From positions 682,001 through 746,000 of the forward strand of contig NZ_PKMZ01000001.1 in NCBI RefSeq assembly GCF_002893625.1: DNA of 64,000 nucleotides. The letters run 5' to 3'. Every line of letters starts with the position of its first letter. Position 1 is the first letter of the stretch. Below, piece by piece: positions 1 through 8,646 of this stretch. The position numbers were made by a program, and so were the translations under genes. Under the pieces are notes generated by a model. That model saw nothing but the letters and a program-made list of their open reading frames with translations, had not been told where the DNA came from and did not search any database. This DNA is from Mangrovicella endophytica (GTDB taxonomy: Bacteria; Pseudomonadota; Alphaproteobacteria; Rhizobiales; Rhizobiaceae).

Positions 1-317
1 TCCGTGAGACTGAACTCCTCGCTGGGAGCGACTGGTGCGGCAGCGGCCGGAAGCGTCTCGGACACGAAGGTGCCGCGGCCGACATGGCGCACGATCAGTC
101 CTTCGTCGACGAGCTGGTTCATGGTCTTGCGCACCGTGTTGCGCGCTGCGTTGAACTGGCTGGACAGCGTGCGCTCGGTGGGGAGGCGGCTTCCGGCCTG
201 AAAGCTCCCGGCCAGGATCGCAGACTTCAGGTCGCCGTAGATTCTCTGTGCGTTTCGTTCCGAGTTGGCGCGGACGCCCGAAGGGAATGCATCGACCTGA
301 CTATGTTCGTCGAGCAT
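1..317 (-). CDS. GntR-family transcriptional regulator, 3' end cut by window edge
   Basis: The reverse complement from the ATG at 317 reads through to the window edge as about 105 residues without a stop. Residues about 20-85 form a winged helix-turn-helix: RIYGDLKSAILAG, then the recognition segment NAARNTVRKTMNQLVDEG, then the wing VGRGTFV. This pattern is diagnostic of the GntR family. The effector-binding domain (FCD or UTRA type) lies outside the window, so the subfamily is not seen. The gene diverges from the ThDP enzyme at 543 across a 225-bp spacer holding an imperfect palindrome, so control of that enzyme and of itself is the obvious inference. Confidence 0.85.
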   Translation of the reverse strand, partial: MLDEHSQVDAFPSGVRANSERNAQRIYGDLKSAILAGSFQAGSRLPTERTLSSQFNAARNTVRKTMNQLVDEGLIVRHVGRGTFVSETLPAAAAPVAPSEEFSLT

Positions 318-366
318 GATCGTGGCTCTTTGGCTGGAAGTGAAACGTTTTTGGGCGAGACGGTAT

Positions 367-380
367 GTCTTGATCAATAC
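367..380. promoter_or_regulatory. Imperfect palindrome in the gntR / ThDP-enzyme divergent spacer
   Basis: GTcTTGATCAAtAC has a perfect TTGATCAA core, and 12 of 14 positions are self-complementary. It lies about 50 bp upstream of the GntR start and 160 bp upstream of the ThDP-enzyme start. GntR proteins commonly bind short GT...AC palindromes, so this is a candidate operator. That role is inferred from position and symmetry only. Confidence 0.4.
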
Positions 381-542
381 ACGGCATTTCCCGCCGCCAC
401 AAACCCGAATGGGCCGTTTCCCTTCGTGTCTGCACCCGCTTGCAGACGATTGGACGCAATTGATTTGGAATTGGCCTAGGGGCCGAACAGGACGGATCGG
501 CGTCAGCTCGGGTAAGCGGGCCGTCCCGACGAGGAGAGATCG

Positions 543-2225
543 ATGGACAGTGCGAACACCAGCCGCCGCGGCGCCGACATTCTGGTTTCCTGCCTTCTCA
601 AGCAGGGTGTCGACCGCATCTTCTGTGTGCCGGGTGAAAGCTACCTGCCTGTTCTCGATGCTCTGCACGACGTGCGCGACGAGATCGATCTTGTTGTCTG
701 CCGCCAGGAGGGTGGGGCTGCGAACATGGCGGACGCCTATGGCAAGCTCACAGGCAGGCCTGGCATCTGCTTCGTCACCCGCGGACCGGGCGCCACCAAC
801 GCGTCGATCGGCATCCACACGGCGTTCCAGGATTCGACGCCGCTGGTGATGTTCGTGGGGCAGGTGGGGCGCGGCATGAAGGATCGCGAGGGCTTTCAGG
901 AGGTCGACTTTGCAGCGATGTTCGCGCCGCTTGCAAAGTGGGCCGCGGAGGTCAACGACCCCAACCGTCTACCGGAATACATCCACCGTGCGTTCCAGAC
1001 CGCGCTCGCCGGCCGGCCGGGTCCCGTCGTCCTGTCACTGCCGGAGGATATCCTGTCCGAGATCGTCGGACCCGAGATCGAGTTGGGCGTCCCGGCTGCA
1101 CGCCTTGAATCGGCCCCCACGCCCGCACAGACCGAGCGTCTGTCGCAGCTTCTCGAAGCGTCCCAGAAGCCGCTGATGATCGTCGGCGGGGGCGGCTGGA
1201 GCGCTGAGGCCGGCCGCCACGTTGTCGCTTTCGCCGAGCGGCATGGCATCCCGGTCGCGACGTCGCTGCGCTGCCAGGACTACGTGCCGAACACGCATCC
1301 GAACCATTGCGGCCATCTCGGTATCGGCGCCGATCCCGCGCTGGTCGCCCGCGTCAAGGAAGCCGATCTCCTGATCGTCCTCGGCGCCCGGCTCGGCGAG
1401 ATGACCACGGCAGGCTACGAGATGCTGCGCCCGCCGCGGCTGACGCAGACGCTGGTCCACATCCACGCGGATCCTGAAGAGCTCGGGCGCGTCTATCAGG
1501 CAGACCTGCCCATGGCGGCAACCGCGGGAGCGGCGGCCGCGGCGCTCGCGGCGCTTCCCGGAGAGGGCGCGGATGCCCGCGCCTCTTGGGTCGCTGCCTG
1601 TCATGCCGACTACAAGCGAACACTGGAGCGACCGAAGAGCAGCGCCAAGCTCGACCTCGCGGACGCCGTATCGCGCCTGAAAGCCCGCCTGCCGGCCGAC
1701 ACGATCGTCACCAATGGCGCCGGCAACTACGCCGGCTGGGTGCACCGCTACTGGCCGTTCGAGACCTACCGCTCGCAGCTCGCCCCGACGTCGGGGGCAA
1801 TGGGCTACGGCGTACCAGCGGCGGTCGCCGCCAAGTTGACCTTCCCGAACCGCGAAGTCGTCGCGTTCGCGGGCGACGGCTGCTTCCTGATGAATGGGCA
1901 GGAGCTCGCCACCGCCGCTCAGTACGATGCGAAGATCCTGTTCGTCGTCGCCAACAACGGCATGTACGGCACAATTCGCATGCACCAGGAGCGCGAGTTT
2001 CCCCGCCGGGTCTACGGTACGGACCTGAAGAATCCCGACTTCGCAGCGTTGGCCAGGGCTTACGGACTGCACGGCGAACGGGTCGAGGACATCGCCGAAT
2101 TCGACGCGGCCCTCGAACGGTCGCTTGCTGCTCCGGGCGCTGCGCTCCTCGAGCTCGTCACCGATCCCGACGTGATCTCCGTACGCACCACGATCGCTGC
2201 GCTTCGCCAACGGGCCCTGGCGTAA
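543..2225 (+). CDS. ThDP-dependent enzyme, acetolactate synthase large-subunit-like
   Basis: The protein has 560 residues, the usual length for a three-domain ThDP enzyme (Pyr, central, PP). The N-terminal domain carries PGESYLP at about 30-36, whose Glu activates the cofactor. The C-terminal domain carries the ThDP/Mg motif starting AGDGCFLMNGQELATA near residue 442 and closing with NNGMYG. These enzymes ligate or decarboxylate 2-keto acids. True biosynthetic acetolactate synthase usually sits beside ilvH, which is absent here, and the divergent GntR gene suggests an inducible catabolic role instead. A purine-rich ribosome site (GAGGAGAG) precedes the ATG. The exact substrate cannot be told from sequence. 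Confidence 0.88.
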   Translation: MDSANTSRRGADILVSCLLKQGVDRIFCVPGESYLPVLDALHDVRDEIDLVVCRQEGGAANMADAYGKLTGRPGICFVTRGPGATNASIGIHTAFQDSTPLVMFVGQVGRGMKDREGFQEVDFAAMFAPLAKWAAEVNDPNRLPEYIHRAFQTALAGRPGPVVLSLPEDILSEIVGPEIELGVPAARLESAPTPAQTERLSQLLEASQKPLMIVGGGGWSAEAGRHVVAFAERHGIPVATSLRCQDYVPNTHPNHCGHLGIGADPALVARVKEADLLIVLGARLGEMTTAGYEMLRPPRLTQTLVHIHADPEELGRVYQADLPMAATAGAAAAALAALPGEGADARASWVAACHADYKRTLERPKSSAKLDLADAVSRLKARLPADTIVTNGAGNYAGWVHRYWPFETYRSQLAPTSGAMGYGVPAAVAAKLTFPNREVVAFAGDGCFLMNGQELATAAQYDAKILFVVANNGMYGTIRMHQEREFPRRVYGTDLKNPDFAALARAYGLHGERVEDIAEFDAALERSLAAPGAALLELVTDPDVISVRTTIAALRQRALA

Positions 2226-2278
2226 CGAGATCGCTCAGCGCCGTACGGGGGTCAGGCGGCTCGACGAGGCGGACCTCC

Positions 2279-3694
2279 TCAAAGGTCGGGAGCCGCGCGC
2301 CGTTGGCGATGTTGTACGGCTCCTGCACCGTCATCCACCCGCGCCTGTGCCCTTCGTATGCGCAGCACATCGGCGACGAAGTTGCGCGATAGGCTGTGGT
2401 AGAGGGCCTGGCTTGAGACGAGGCGCGCGGTGCCAAAGCCCAGCACCGCGGCCAGCATCAGCGGGATGACGTTGCGGTGATCTCCGGTCATCTCGAGGAT
2501 GATGACGAACGCTGTCATCGGCGCTTGGACAACGCCAGCGAAGTAGCCGGCCATGCCGAGCATGGCCGCGAGGCCCGAGCCGGTGCCGAGAAGGAGCCCG
2601 ATCGTTGAGCCGAGGCCGGCCCCGACGGCGAGGGACGGCGCGAAGATGCCCCCGGGGATCCCCGAAACCATCGAGACGAGGCTGGCGGCGAACTTCTCGG
2701 CAAAGAACAGCGGCGGCAGCGGCGTTCCCTCGATGGCACTCCGGGCCTGCTCATAGCCGGTGCCATATGTGGCGCCCCCGGAGAGGAGCCCGATCAGCGC
2801 GACGATCAGGCCGCAGGCCGCCGCCGCGCCCACCGCCCGACGACGAGGCGCGCTCGCCGCCCATCGCTTGATCCGTCGCATTGATCGAAGTGCGGCGGCG
2901 CTGAAGACGGCGCCGAGCGTGCCGCCCACGATCCCGCAGGCGATGACGAGAACCCAGTCCCTCGCGGATGAAACGACGGCATCGCTCTCGCCGAAATAAG
3001 TGTAGTTCCCGGTGAGGCCGAGCGAGGCAAGGCCCGCCAGCACCACGGCCGAGAGGACGAGGCCGTTGGTGCGTGCCTCGTAGGCACGTCCCATCTCCTC
3101 GATGGCAAAGACGATGCCCGCGAGCGGCGTGTTGAAGGCCGCCGCAATGCCGGCTGCCGATCCGGCCAAGATCAGTCCGCGTGCCTGGGCCATGCCGCCG
3201 AAGCGCCCGGCTGCCAGCATGATGGAAGCCCCCACCTGCACCGTCGGACCTTCGCGGCCGATGGAGGCGCCGGACAGCAGGCCTAGGAGTGTCAGGACGA
3301 TCTTGCCGGCCGCGATCCGGAGCGACAGGAGGATGCTGCGATCGGCATCGTCATCGAGATGCCGCGCGGCGATCGCCTGCGGGATGCCGCTGCCTTGGGA
3401 ATTGGGGAAGTAGGTGAGGGCGAGCCAAGCCGAAAGAGCAAACCCGGCGGGCGGCAGGAGAAGCATAGCCGCCAGACCCATGTGTTCCGGAGACCGCAGC
3501 GTGGCGAAGGCGTTCTGCGCAGCGTCGGCGAGGGATGCGAAGGCCACGCTGACGAGGCCGATGGCGAGCGCTCCTGCCCACAGCACCAGGCGCGGCCGCC
3601 AGACCTTGCGGGAGACCCAAACCCGTCGTGATCGCCGCAACATGGGCGCATTGCGGATCCGGACGCGTGTTGCGGATCGGTTGGGCTGGGGCAT
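2279..3694 (-). CDS. ClC-family chloride channel / H+-coupled anion exchanger
   Basis: The protein has 471 residues and many hydrophobic helices. The three ClC selectivity signatures are present in order: GSGIPQ (near residue 103), GREGPTVQVGA (about 145) and GIFAPSLAVGAGLG (about 345). The Glu of GREGP is the external gating glutamate, kept in both exchangers and gated channels. There is no C-terminal CBS domain, as usual in bacterial members. It converges on the ThDP gene with only 53 bp between the stops. The start is the ATG at 3694; no strong ribosome site is visible, and a shorter start at the MLRRSRR methionine (about residue 18) is possible. It probably moves chloride or another small anion across the inner membrane. 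Confidence 0.9.
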   Translation of the reverse strand: MPQPNRSATRVRIRNAPMLRRSRRVWVSRKVWRPRLVLWAGALAIGLVSVAFASLADAAQNAFATLRSPEHMGLAAMLLLPPAGFALSAWLALTYFPNSQGSGIPQAIAARHLDDDADRSILLSLRIAAGKIVLTLLGLLSGASIGREGPTVQVGASIMLAAGRFGGMAQARGLILAGSAAGIAAAFNTPLAGIVFAIEEMGRAYEARTNGLVLSAVVLAGLASLGLTGNYTYFGESDAVVSSARDWVLVIACGIVGGTLGAVFSAAALRSMRRIKRWAASAPRRRAVGAAAACGLIVALIGLLSGGATYGTGYEQARSAIEGTPLPPLFFAEKFAASLVSMVSGIPGGIFAPSLAVGAGLGSTIGLLLGTGSGLAAMLGMAGYFAGVVQAPMTAFVIILEMTGDHRNVIPLMLAAVLGFGTARLVSSQALYHSLSRNFVADVLRIRRAQARVDDGAGAVQHRQRRAAPDL

Positions 3695-4146
3695 GTGTCG
3701 GCTCGCATACTATCGGCGCGGGCGACCTTGGAGAAGGCAGGCCGCCGTGTCGACGGATTTGACAGGCGATCTGCATGTTATCTGCATGGTCGCGCTTTCG
3801 AGCAGATGGGCGCTGGAGGCACCTGGTCGATGTTGAGGTCGGGCGCCCAGGGAGGAGGGACGACGATGCCGTCGAGCCGCCGTGCCACCCAGACGGTCTG
3901 CTAGCGCCCATGATCCGCTATCGAGCGCATTGATCCTCAACGTCCGGACTGGGCCAAACGCAGGACGGTGCCTTGCGCCGCTGACGCCCTCAAGCTGACC
4001 CTCCCGGTCCGGCCCGAAGCGGCCCGACAATTGCTCCAATGATCCGCCGACAAGAAGGCAAGGGTAAGCCCGGCCTGGTGACTGTGTGCGTCCATCACGT
4101 TGACTACCATGGTAGCACGGTATAGCAGTGGCGCAGGGAGGATCTG
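3695..4146. other. Intergenic region between clc and the sugar-acid operon
   Basis: These 452 bp separate the divergently transcribed ClC gene and the SDR-led operon. Short open frames here show no recognisable protein and no ribosome site. The only structure I see is the promoter/palindrome at 4100-4126. Confidence 0.6.
4100..4126 (+). promoter_or_regulatory. Candidate promoter and operator of the SDR-ABC-GntR operon
   Basis: A perfect 12-bp palindrome, CTACCATGGTAG (4104-4115), overlaps the end of a TTGACT -35-like hexamer (4100-4105). TATAGC at 4121-4126 is a possible -10, with a short 15-bp spacer. It lies 20-47 bp before the first ATG of the operon. A repressor bound here would block the promoter, and the GntR protein encoded at the operon's 3' end is the natural candidate. 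The AC...GT arrangement is not the classical GntR operator, so this remains a hypothesis. Confidence 0.4.
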
Positions 4147-4905
4147 ATGCGGGTTGCACTTGTTACTGGCGCCGCCAAGGGCATTGGCGCAGCCGTCGCC
4201 ACACGCCTCGCCGGCGACTTCGACGCGCTGGTGCTGATGGACATCGACGGAGCTGCCCTGCGTGATCATGCCGCGACGCTGCAGGGCCGCGTCGAGGTCG
4301 TCGCCGGCTCAGTCGCAAGCGCTTCCGACTGTGCCCGAGCGGTCGCGGCGGCACAGACGCTCGGCGGCCTCGACGCCCTGTCGCATAACGCCGGGATCCA
4401 GCGCTATGGCACCGTCGAGACCACGCCGGAGACGCTGTGGGACGAGGTGTTCGCGGTCAATCTGAAGGGTGCCTTCCTGATCTCGCAGGCGGCCATGCCG
4501 CTGCTGCGCCAAACCAGGGGCGCCATCGTGCACATGGCGTCGGTACAGGGCTTCGCGGCTCAGGCGGGCGTCGTCGCCTATGCATCCGCAAAGCACGGTA
4601 TGGTCGGTCTAGTGCGCGCGATGGCCGTCGATGCCGCCCCCTATGCCGTGCGCGTCAACGGCGTTGCGCCTGGCTCGGTCGACACGCCGATGCTGCGCAA
4701 TGCCGTGGCGCTCGCCGACGAGCCCGCCGCCGTCTGGGGCGCGATCGATGCGATGCATCCGTTGGGGCGTCCCGCGCAGGCGGCTGAGGTCGCGGAAGTC
4801 GTCGCCTTCCTGCTTTCGCCTGCAGCGTCCTTCGTCACCGGCGAGGTGGTGAAGGTCGACGGCGGCATGATGGCGCGCCTCGGCGGCTCACCCAAGAAGG
4901 AGTAA
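4147..4905 (+). CDS. SDR-family NAD(P)-dependent oxidoreductase
   Basis: This is a classical short-chain dehydrogenase of 252 residues. It shows the Rossmann motif TGAAKGIG at about 7-14, NAG near residue 83, the active-site Ser in MASVQG near 131, and YASAK at about 145-149 supplying the catalytic Tyr and Lys. The C-terminal [12 protein letters not shown] is typical. It opens an operon with an acid-sugar dehydratase-like enzyme and a sugar ABC importer, so a role oxidising a sugar, sugar acid or lactone-derived hydroxyl group in the cytoplasm is likely. The ribosome site is GGGAGG, about 6 bp before the ATG. Confidence 0.92.
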   Translation: MRVALVTGAAKGIGAAVATRLAGDFDALVLMDIDGAALRDHAATLQGRVEVVAGSVASASDCARAVAAAQTLGGLDALSHNAGIQRYGTVETTPETLWDEVFAVNLKGAFLISQAAMPLLRQTRGAIVHMASVQGFAAQAGVVAYASAKHGMVGLVRAMAVDAAPYAVRVNGVAPGSVDTPMLRNAVALADEPAAVWGAIDAMHPLGRPAQAAEVAEVVAFLLSPAASFVTGEVVKVDGGMMARLGGSPKKE

Positions 4906-4909
4906 GCGT

Positions 4910-6157
4910 TTGACCATCGCCGACATTCGCGCAACGACCGTAACGGTGCCGCTGGAGGCACCGCTCAGGCACTCCATGGGTGCGCATTGGGGCCGCTTCG
5001 TGCGGACCATCGTCGAGATCGTCGACGATGAGGGCCGCTCCGGCTGGGGCGAGCTCGGCGGTGGCGGCGAATCCGCCGAAAACGCCGTGCGGTCGCTGCT
5101 GCCTTACCTCAAGGGTCATGATCCTCTGCAGCTTGAGCAGCTGCGCTGGAAGATCATGAATCCGACCGCCAGCCTCTACAACAACCGCACGCAGCTCCAT
5201 GCGGCCATCGAGATGGCCTGCATGGATCTCGCCGGCAAGCGGCTGGGCGTGCGCGCCTGCGACCTCCTCGGCGGCGCCGTTCGCGAGCGCATTCCCTTCG
5301 CCGCCTACATCTTTTACCGCTACGGCGACGAGGCCACGGGGGCCGGAGGCGAGACCGCGCCGGACGAGATCGTCGCCCATGCGCAGGACCTCAAGCGGCG
5401 CTACGGCTTCACCACGCACAAGCTGAAAGGAGGGCATTTCGCCCCCGATCACGACGTGGAAGTCATGCGGGCGCTGGCGCAGGCCTTTCCCGACGACCTG
5501 CTGCGCCTCGACCCGAATGGGGCGTGGAGCGTCGAGCAGGCGATCCGCGTCGGCCACGCGATCGAGGGTCTAAAGAACGAGTATTTCGAGGATCCGACCT
5601 GGGGTCTGGAGGGCATGCGGCGGGTGCGCCAGTTCGTGCGCATCCCCACCGCGACCAACACCGTTGTGGTCAATTTCGAGCAGCTGGCGCAATCCATCCG
5701 CCACGATCTGGTCGACGTCGTGCTGCTCGACACGACTTTCTGGGGCGGCCTGCGCCAGGCGCATAAGGCCGGGACGGTGCTGGAGACGTTTCAGTATGGC
5801 GCCTCCGTCCACTCGTCGGGCGAGCTCGGCATCCAGCTGGCCTCGATGCTGCATCTTGGTGCCGCTCTGCCCAATCTCGGCTCCGCCGCGGATGCCCATT
5901 ACCATCACCTGACCGACGACATCATCGTTGGCGGCAAGATGGCCTATCGCGACGGCATGATCGACCTGCCGAAGGGTCCAGGCCTCGGGGTGGAGGTCGA
6001 CCGTGCCAAGCTGGCCGAGTATGCAGAGCTCTACAAGGCGGTCGGCGGCTATGCCTATGACCGCGATCCGGGTCGCCCGGGCTGGTTCTCCACCATTCCC
6101 GAGATGCACTATGCCGATCCGGCGCTGAAGACCGCCCATGTCGGCAGCAGGCGCTGA
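4910..6157 (+). CDS. Enolase-superfamily dehydratase, glucarate-dehydratase-like (MR/MLE family)
   Basis: The 415-residue protein matches the mandelate racemase/glucarate dehydratase group. It shows the KxK base pair in HKLKGG (about 171-173), metal ligands in DPNGAW (about 201) and EDP (about 227), an Asp in LLDTTFWGG (about 274), and the His general acid in VHSSGELG (about 301). [10 protein letters not shown] near residue 127 is also typical of this subgroup. Canonical glucarate dehydratase has HSN at the histidine where this protein has HSS, so the substrate may differ. The start is TTG at 4910: an AAGGAG site inside the end of the SDR gene sits 7 bp upstream, and the first downstream ATG would delete the first beta strand. 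It likely dehydrates an acid sugar to a 2-keto-3-deoxy acid. Confidence 0.85.
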   Translation: MTIADIRATTVTVPLEAPLRHSMGAHWGRFVRTIVEIVDDEGRSGWGELGGGGESAENAVRSLLPYLKGHDPLQLEQLRWKIMNPTASLYNNRTQLHAAIEMACMDLAGKRLGVRACDLLGGAVRERIPFAAYIFYRYGDEATGAGGETAPDEIVAHAQDLKRRYGFTTHKLKGGHFAPDHDVEVMRALAQAFPDDLLRLDPNGAWSVEQAIRVGHAIEGLKNEYFEDPTWGLEGMRRVRQFVRIPTATNTVVVNFEQLAQSIRHDLVDVVLLDTTFWGGLRQAHKAGTVLETFQYGASVHSSGELGIQLASMLHLGAALPNLGSAADAHYHHLTDDIIVGGKMAYRDGMIDLPKGPGLGVEVDRAKLAEYAELYKAVGGYAYDRDPGRPGWFSTIPEMHYADPALKTAHVGSRR

Positions 6158-6159
6158 CC

Positions 6160-7275
6160 ATGGCGACGGTGGCACTTCGGGATCTCGTCAAGCTCTATGG
6201 CCGCCATCCAGCGGTGCGCGGCATCGACCTCGAGATCGCCGATCGCGAATTCGTCGTCTTCGTCGGTCCGTCGGGCTGCGGCAAGTCGACAACGCTGCGC
6301 ATGATCGCCGGACTGGAGACGATTTCGCATGGCGAGCTCCTGATCGACGGGCGCGTCGTCAATGACGAGCCGTCGCGCGAGCGCGGCGTCGCGATGGTCT
6401 TCCAGACCTATGCGCTCTATCCGCATATGACGGTCCGCCAGAACATGTCGTTTGGCTTGAAGCTGGCCGGCTTGCCGAAGGCGGAGATCGAAAGTCGCGT
6501 CGCCAGGGCGGTCGAGGTGCTGGAACTCGGGCCTTACCTCGATCGGCGCCCGTCCCAGCTCTCCGGTGGCCAGCGCCAGCGCGTCGCCATGGGGCGCGCC
6601 ATCGTGCGCGAGCCCAGGGTCTTCCTCTTCGACGAGCCGCTGTCCAATCTCGACGCCAAGCTGCGCAACCAGATGCGCATCGAGATCAAGCGCCTGCAGA
6701 AGGCCCTCAACGTCACCACGATCTACGTGACCCACGACCAGGTCGAGGCGATGACCCTGGCCGACCGCATCGTCGTGATGAAGGACGGGCATATCGCCCA
6801 GGTCGGCTCGCCGACGGAGCTCTACGACAATCCCGCCGACCAGTTCGTTGCAGGCTTCATCGGCGCTCCCGCCATGAATTTCTTTCCCGGCGAGATCGAG
6901 CGGGACGCGACCGGCGGCTTGCGCATGCGCACCGCGGCGTTCTCGGCGCCGCTCGCCGAGGGCCGCTTCGTGCCGCTCGAGCCGGGCAGGCGGATCACCG
7001 CCGGGCTGCGTCCTGACGACCTCGTGCCGGTGGGTCACGGCATGCCGCCGCGCCGACCTCTCGAGCTGGAAGGCAGCGTCGTGCTTTCGGAGATGTTGGG
7101 CGGTGAAAGCCTTGTGATGGTGCGCCTCGGCGATCAGGAGGCCATCGCCAGGATGGCACAGCCGCGCCCCGTCGTCACGGACGAGCGCCTGCCGCTGATG
7201 CTCGACACCGAGAGGCTTCACCTCTTCGATGCCGCGACCGGCCAGAGCTTACGGCTCGGCTCCGCGGCTCGCTGA
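6160..7275 (+). CDS. ABC transporter ATP-binding protein, UgpC/MalK type
   Basis: The protein has 371 residues. Walker A is GPSGCGKST (36-44), the signature [14 protein letters not shown] lies near 134, Walker B FLFDEP is followed by LSNLDAKLR, and the switch histidine is in [15 protein letters not shown]. The roughly 130-residue C-terminal extension is the TOBE/regulatory domain of carbohydrate (CUT1) importers. The gene starts 2 bp after the dehydratase stop. It powers import through the two permeases encoded at 8647-10487. Confidence 0.95.
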   Translation: MATVALRDLVKLYGRHPAVRGIDLEIADREFVVFVGPSGCGKSTTLRMIAGLETISHGELLIDGRVVNDEPSRERGVAMVFQTYALYPHMTVRQNMSFGLKLAGLPKAEIESRVARAVEVLELGPYLDRRPSQLSGGQRQRVAMGRAIVREPRVFLFDEPLSNLDAKLRNQMRIEIKRLQKALNVTTIYVTHDQVEAMTLADRIVVMKDGHIAQVGSPTELYDNPADQFVAGFIGAPAMNFFPGEIERDATGGLRMRTAAFSAPLAEGRFVPLEPGRRITAGLRPDDLVPVGHGMPPRRPLELEGSVVLSEMLGGESLVMVRLGDQEAIARMAQPRPVVTDERLPLMLDTERLHLFDAATGQSLRLGSAAR

Positions 7276-7308
7276 CAAAGCAGGGCAACGACACAACGGG
7301 AGGAGAGA

Positions 7309-8547
7309 ATGAGTTTCGCAATTTGGATGAAGTCGATAGCCGCCGGCGCGGCGCTAACGCTCGCGTCGGCCGCCTGGGCGGAGGATGTGCCGCTCTATCA
7401 CGACAAGGGCTTCTGGTCGCAGCAGTTCCAGGCGGTCGGCGATGCTGCCAAGGAGAAGACCGGCGTGCGCATCGTCCAGACATCCTATGCACCGCCGGAG
7501 CAGTACAAGGCCTTCGTGCAGTCGTCGATCGCCTCGGGCAATCCGCCGGACCTCTTCACCTGGTGGACGGGTGCGAGCTTCAAGGAGCTGATCGCCACCG
7601 GCAAGATCGCCGTCCTCGACGACGTCTGGGACGAGATGGTCAAGTCCGGCCAGTACGAGGAAAGCACGAGAGACCTGTTCAAGGTCGACGGCAAGACCTA
7701 CGCCGTCCCGTTCTCGATGTCGCGCTGGGTGGTCCTCTACAACAAGAAGATGTTCGCCGACAACGGCCTGTCTGAGCCCAAGAGCTGGGGTGACATGATG
7801 GCGGCGGCCGACAAGCTGAAGGCTGCAGGGATCACGCCGTTCAACGCGAGCGTGCAGGAAGGCTGGCGCGGATTCATCTGGTTCGAGGAGCTGATGATCC
7901 GCACCAATCCCGCCGCCTACAAGGGTCTGCACGACGGCACCGTCGGCTATGACGACCCGGCTGTGCGCAAGGCATTCCAGATCTGGTCGGACATGTACGC
8001 CAAGGGCTACTTCACCGACCCGCGCTCCAACGAGGAAGCGCAGGATTTCGCGCGCGGCAAGGCCGCTATGTACCTCATCGGCGAGTGGGCCGAAGGGCTG
8101 GTCGATACCGCCGGGCTGAAGCCCGACACCGGCTTCGGCGCCTTCATCATGCCGAACGTCGATGCCGGGTTGCCATCCTCCGTGATCGTCGAGGCCGGCC
8201 CGATCGTCGTGTCGACCGCTGGGAAGGAGAAGAAGGACGTCATGACCGCGGTCAACTTCTGGACCTCGGTCGACGGCGCCAATGTCTGGGCCAAGTCGTC
8301 CGGAAACTTCGAAGGCAACGTCAAGGCCGACGCCCCCAACCCGACAGTCGCCAAGATCACGGCCGACATGATGGCCGACAAGGCCGTCCTGATGGAGCGC
8401 TGGTGGGAAGCGGTGCCGCCCGATCTGCAGGGCGAGCTGGTCGCCGAGCTGAACGGTTTTATGGTCGATCCGACCATGCAAAATGCCGAGGCCGTGATGG
8501 GCCGCATGCAGGCTCTCAACGCCGACTACTGGGAATCCAGGAAGTAA
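7309..8547 (+). CDS. Sugar ABC transporter substrate-binding protein (family 1)
   Basis: The 412-residue protein begins with a Sec signal peptide: a charged MK at about 7-8, a hydrophobic core, and a likely cut after AWA at residue 24. The mature part matches family 1 solute-binding proteins of carbohydrate importers, for example NPPDLFTWW near residue 80 and MYLIGEW near residue 255. It binds the substrate in the periplasm and hands it to the permeases. A GGGAGGAG ribosome site precedes the ATG. The neighbouring sugar-acid enzymes suggest an acidic sugar or oligosaccharide as ligand. Confidence 0.93.
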   Translation: MSFAIWMKSIAAGAALTLASAAWAEDVPLYHDKGFWSQQFQAVGDAAKEKTGVRIVQTSYAPPEQYKAFVQSSIASGNPPDLFTWWTGASFKELIATGKIAVLDDVWDEMVKSGQYEESTRDLFKVDGKTYAVPFSMSRWVVLYNKKMFADNGLSEPKSWGDMMAAADKLKAAGITPFNASVQEGWRGFIWFEELMIRTNPAAYKGLHDGTVGYDDPAVRKAFQIWSDMYAKGYFTDPRSNEEAQDFARGKAAMYLIGEWAEGLVDTAGLKPDTGFGAFIMPNVDAGLPSSVIVEAGPIVVSTAGKEKKDVMTAVNFWTSVDGANVWAKSSGNFEGNVKADAPNPTVAKITADMMADKAVLMERWWEAVPPDLQGELVAELNGFMVDPTMQNAEAVMGRMQALNADYWESRK

Positions 8548-8554
8548 GACGGTC

Positions 8555-8589
8555 ATGGACCCGGAACGGTGATGCCGTTCCGGGTCCAT
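8555..8589 (+). other. Intercistronic stem-loop after the binding-protein gene
   Basis: ATGGACCCGGAACGG (8555-8569) and CCGTTCCGGGTCCAT (8575-8589) form a perfect 15-bp stem around a 5-nt TGATG loop. It begins 8 bp after the stop codon and is not followed by a T-run, so it is not a standard terminator. Stem-loops in this position, between a binding-protein gene and its permease genes, are known to protect the upstream mRNA and give the excess of binding protein that importers need. Confidence 0.75.
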
Positions 8590-8646
8590 CCTGCACGCCC
8601 GTTTGAAGGCGGCCGGACCCGGCAGGATCAGGAATGTGAGCACGCC

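Noticed and set aside
8569-8646. Upstream extension of the first sugar permease
   Set aside because: The extra 26 residues read through the 3' arm of the stem-loop, are not permease-like and lack a good start.
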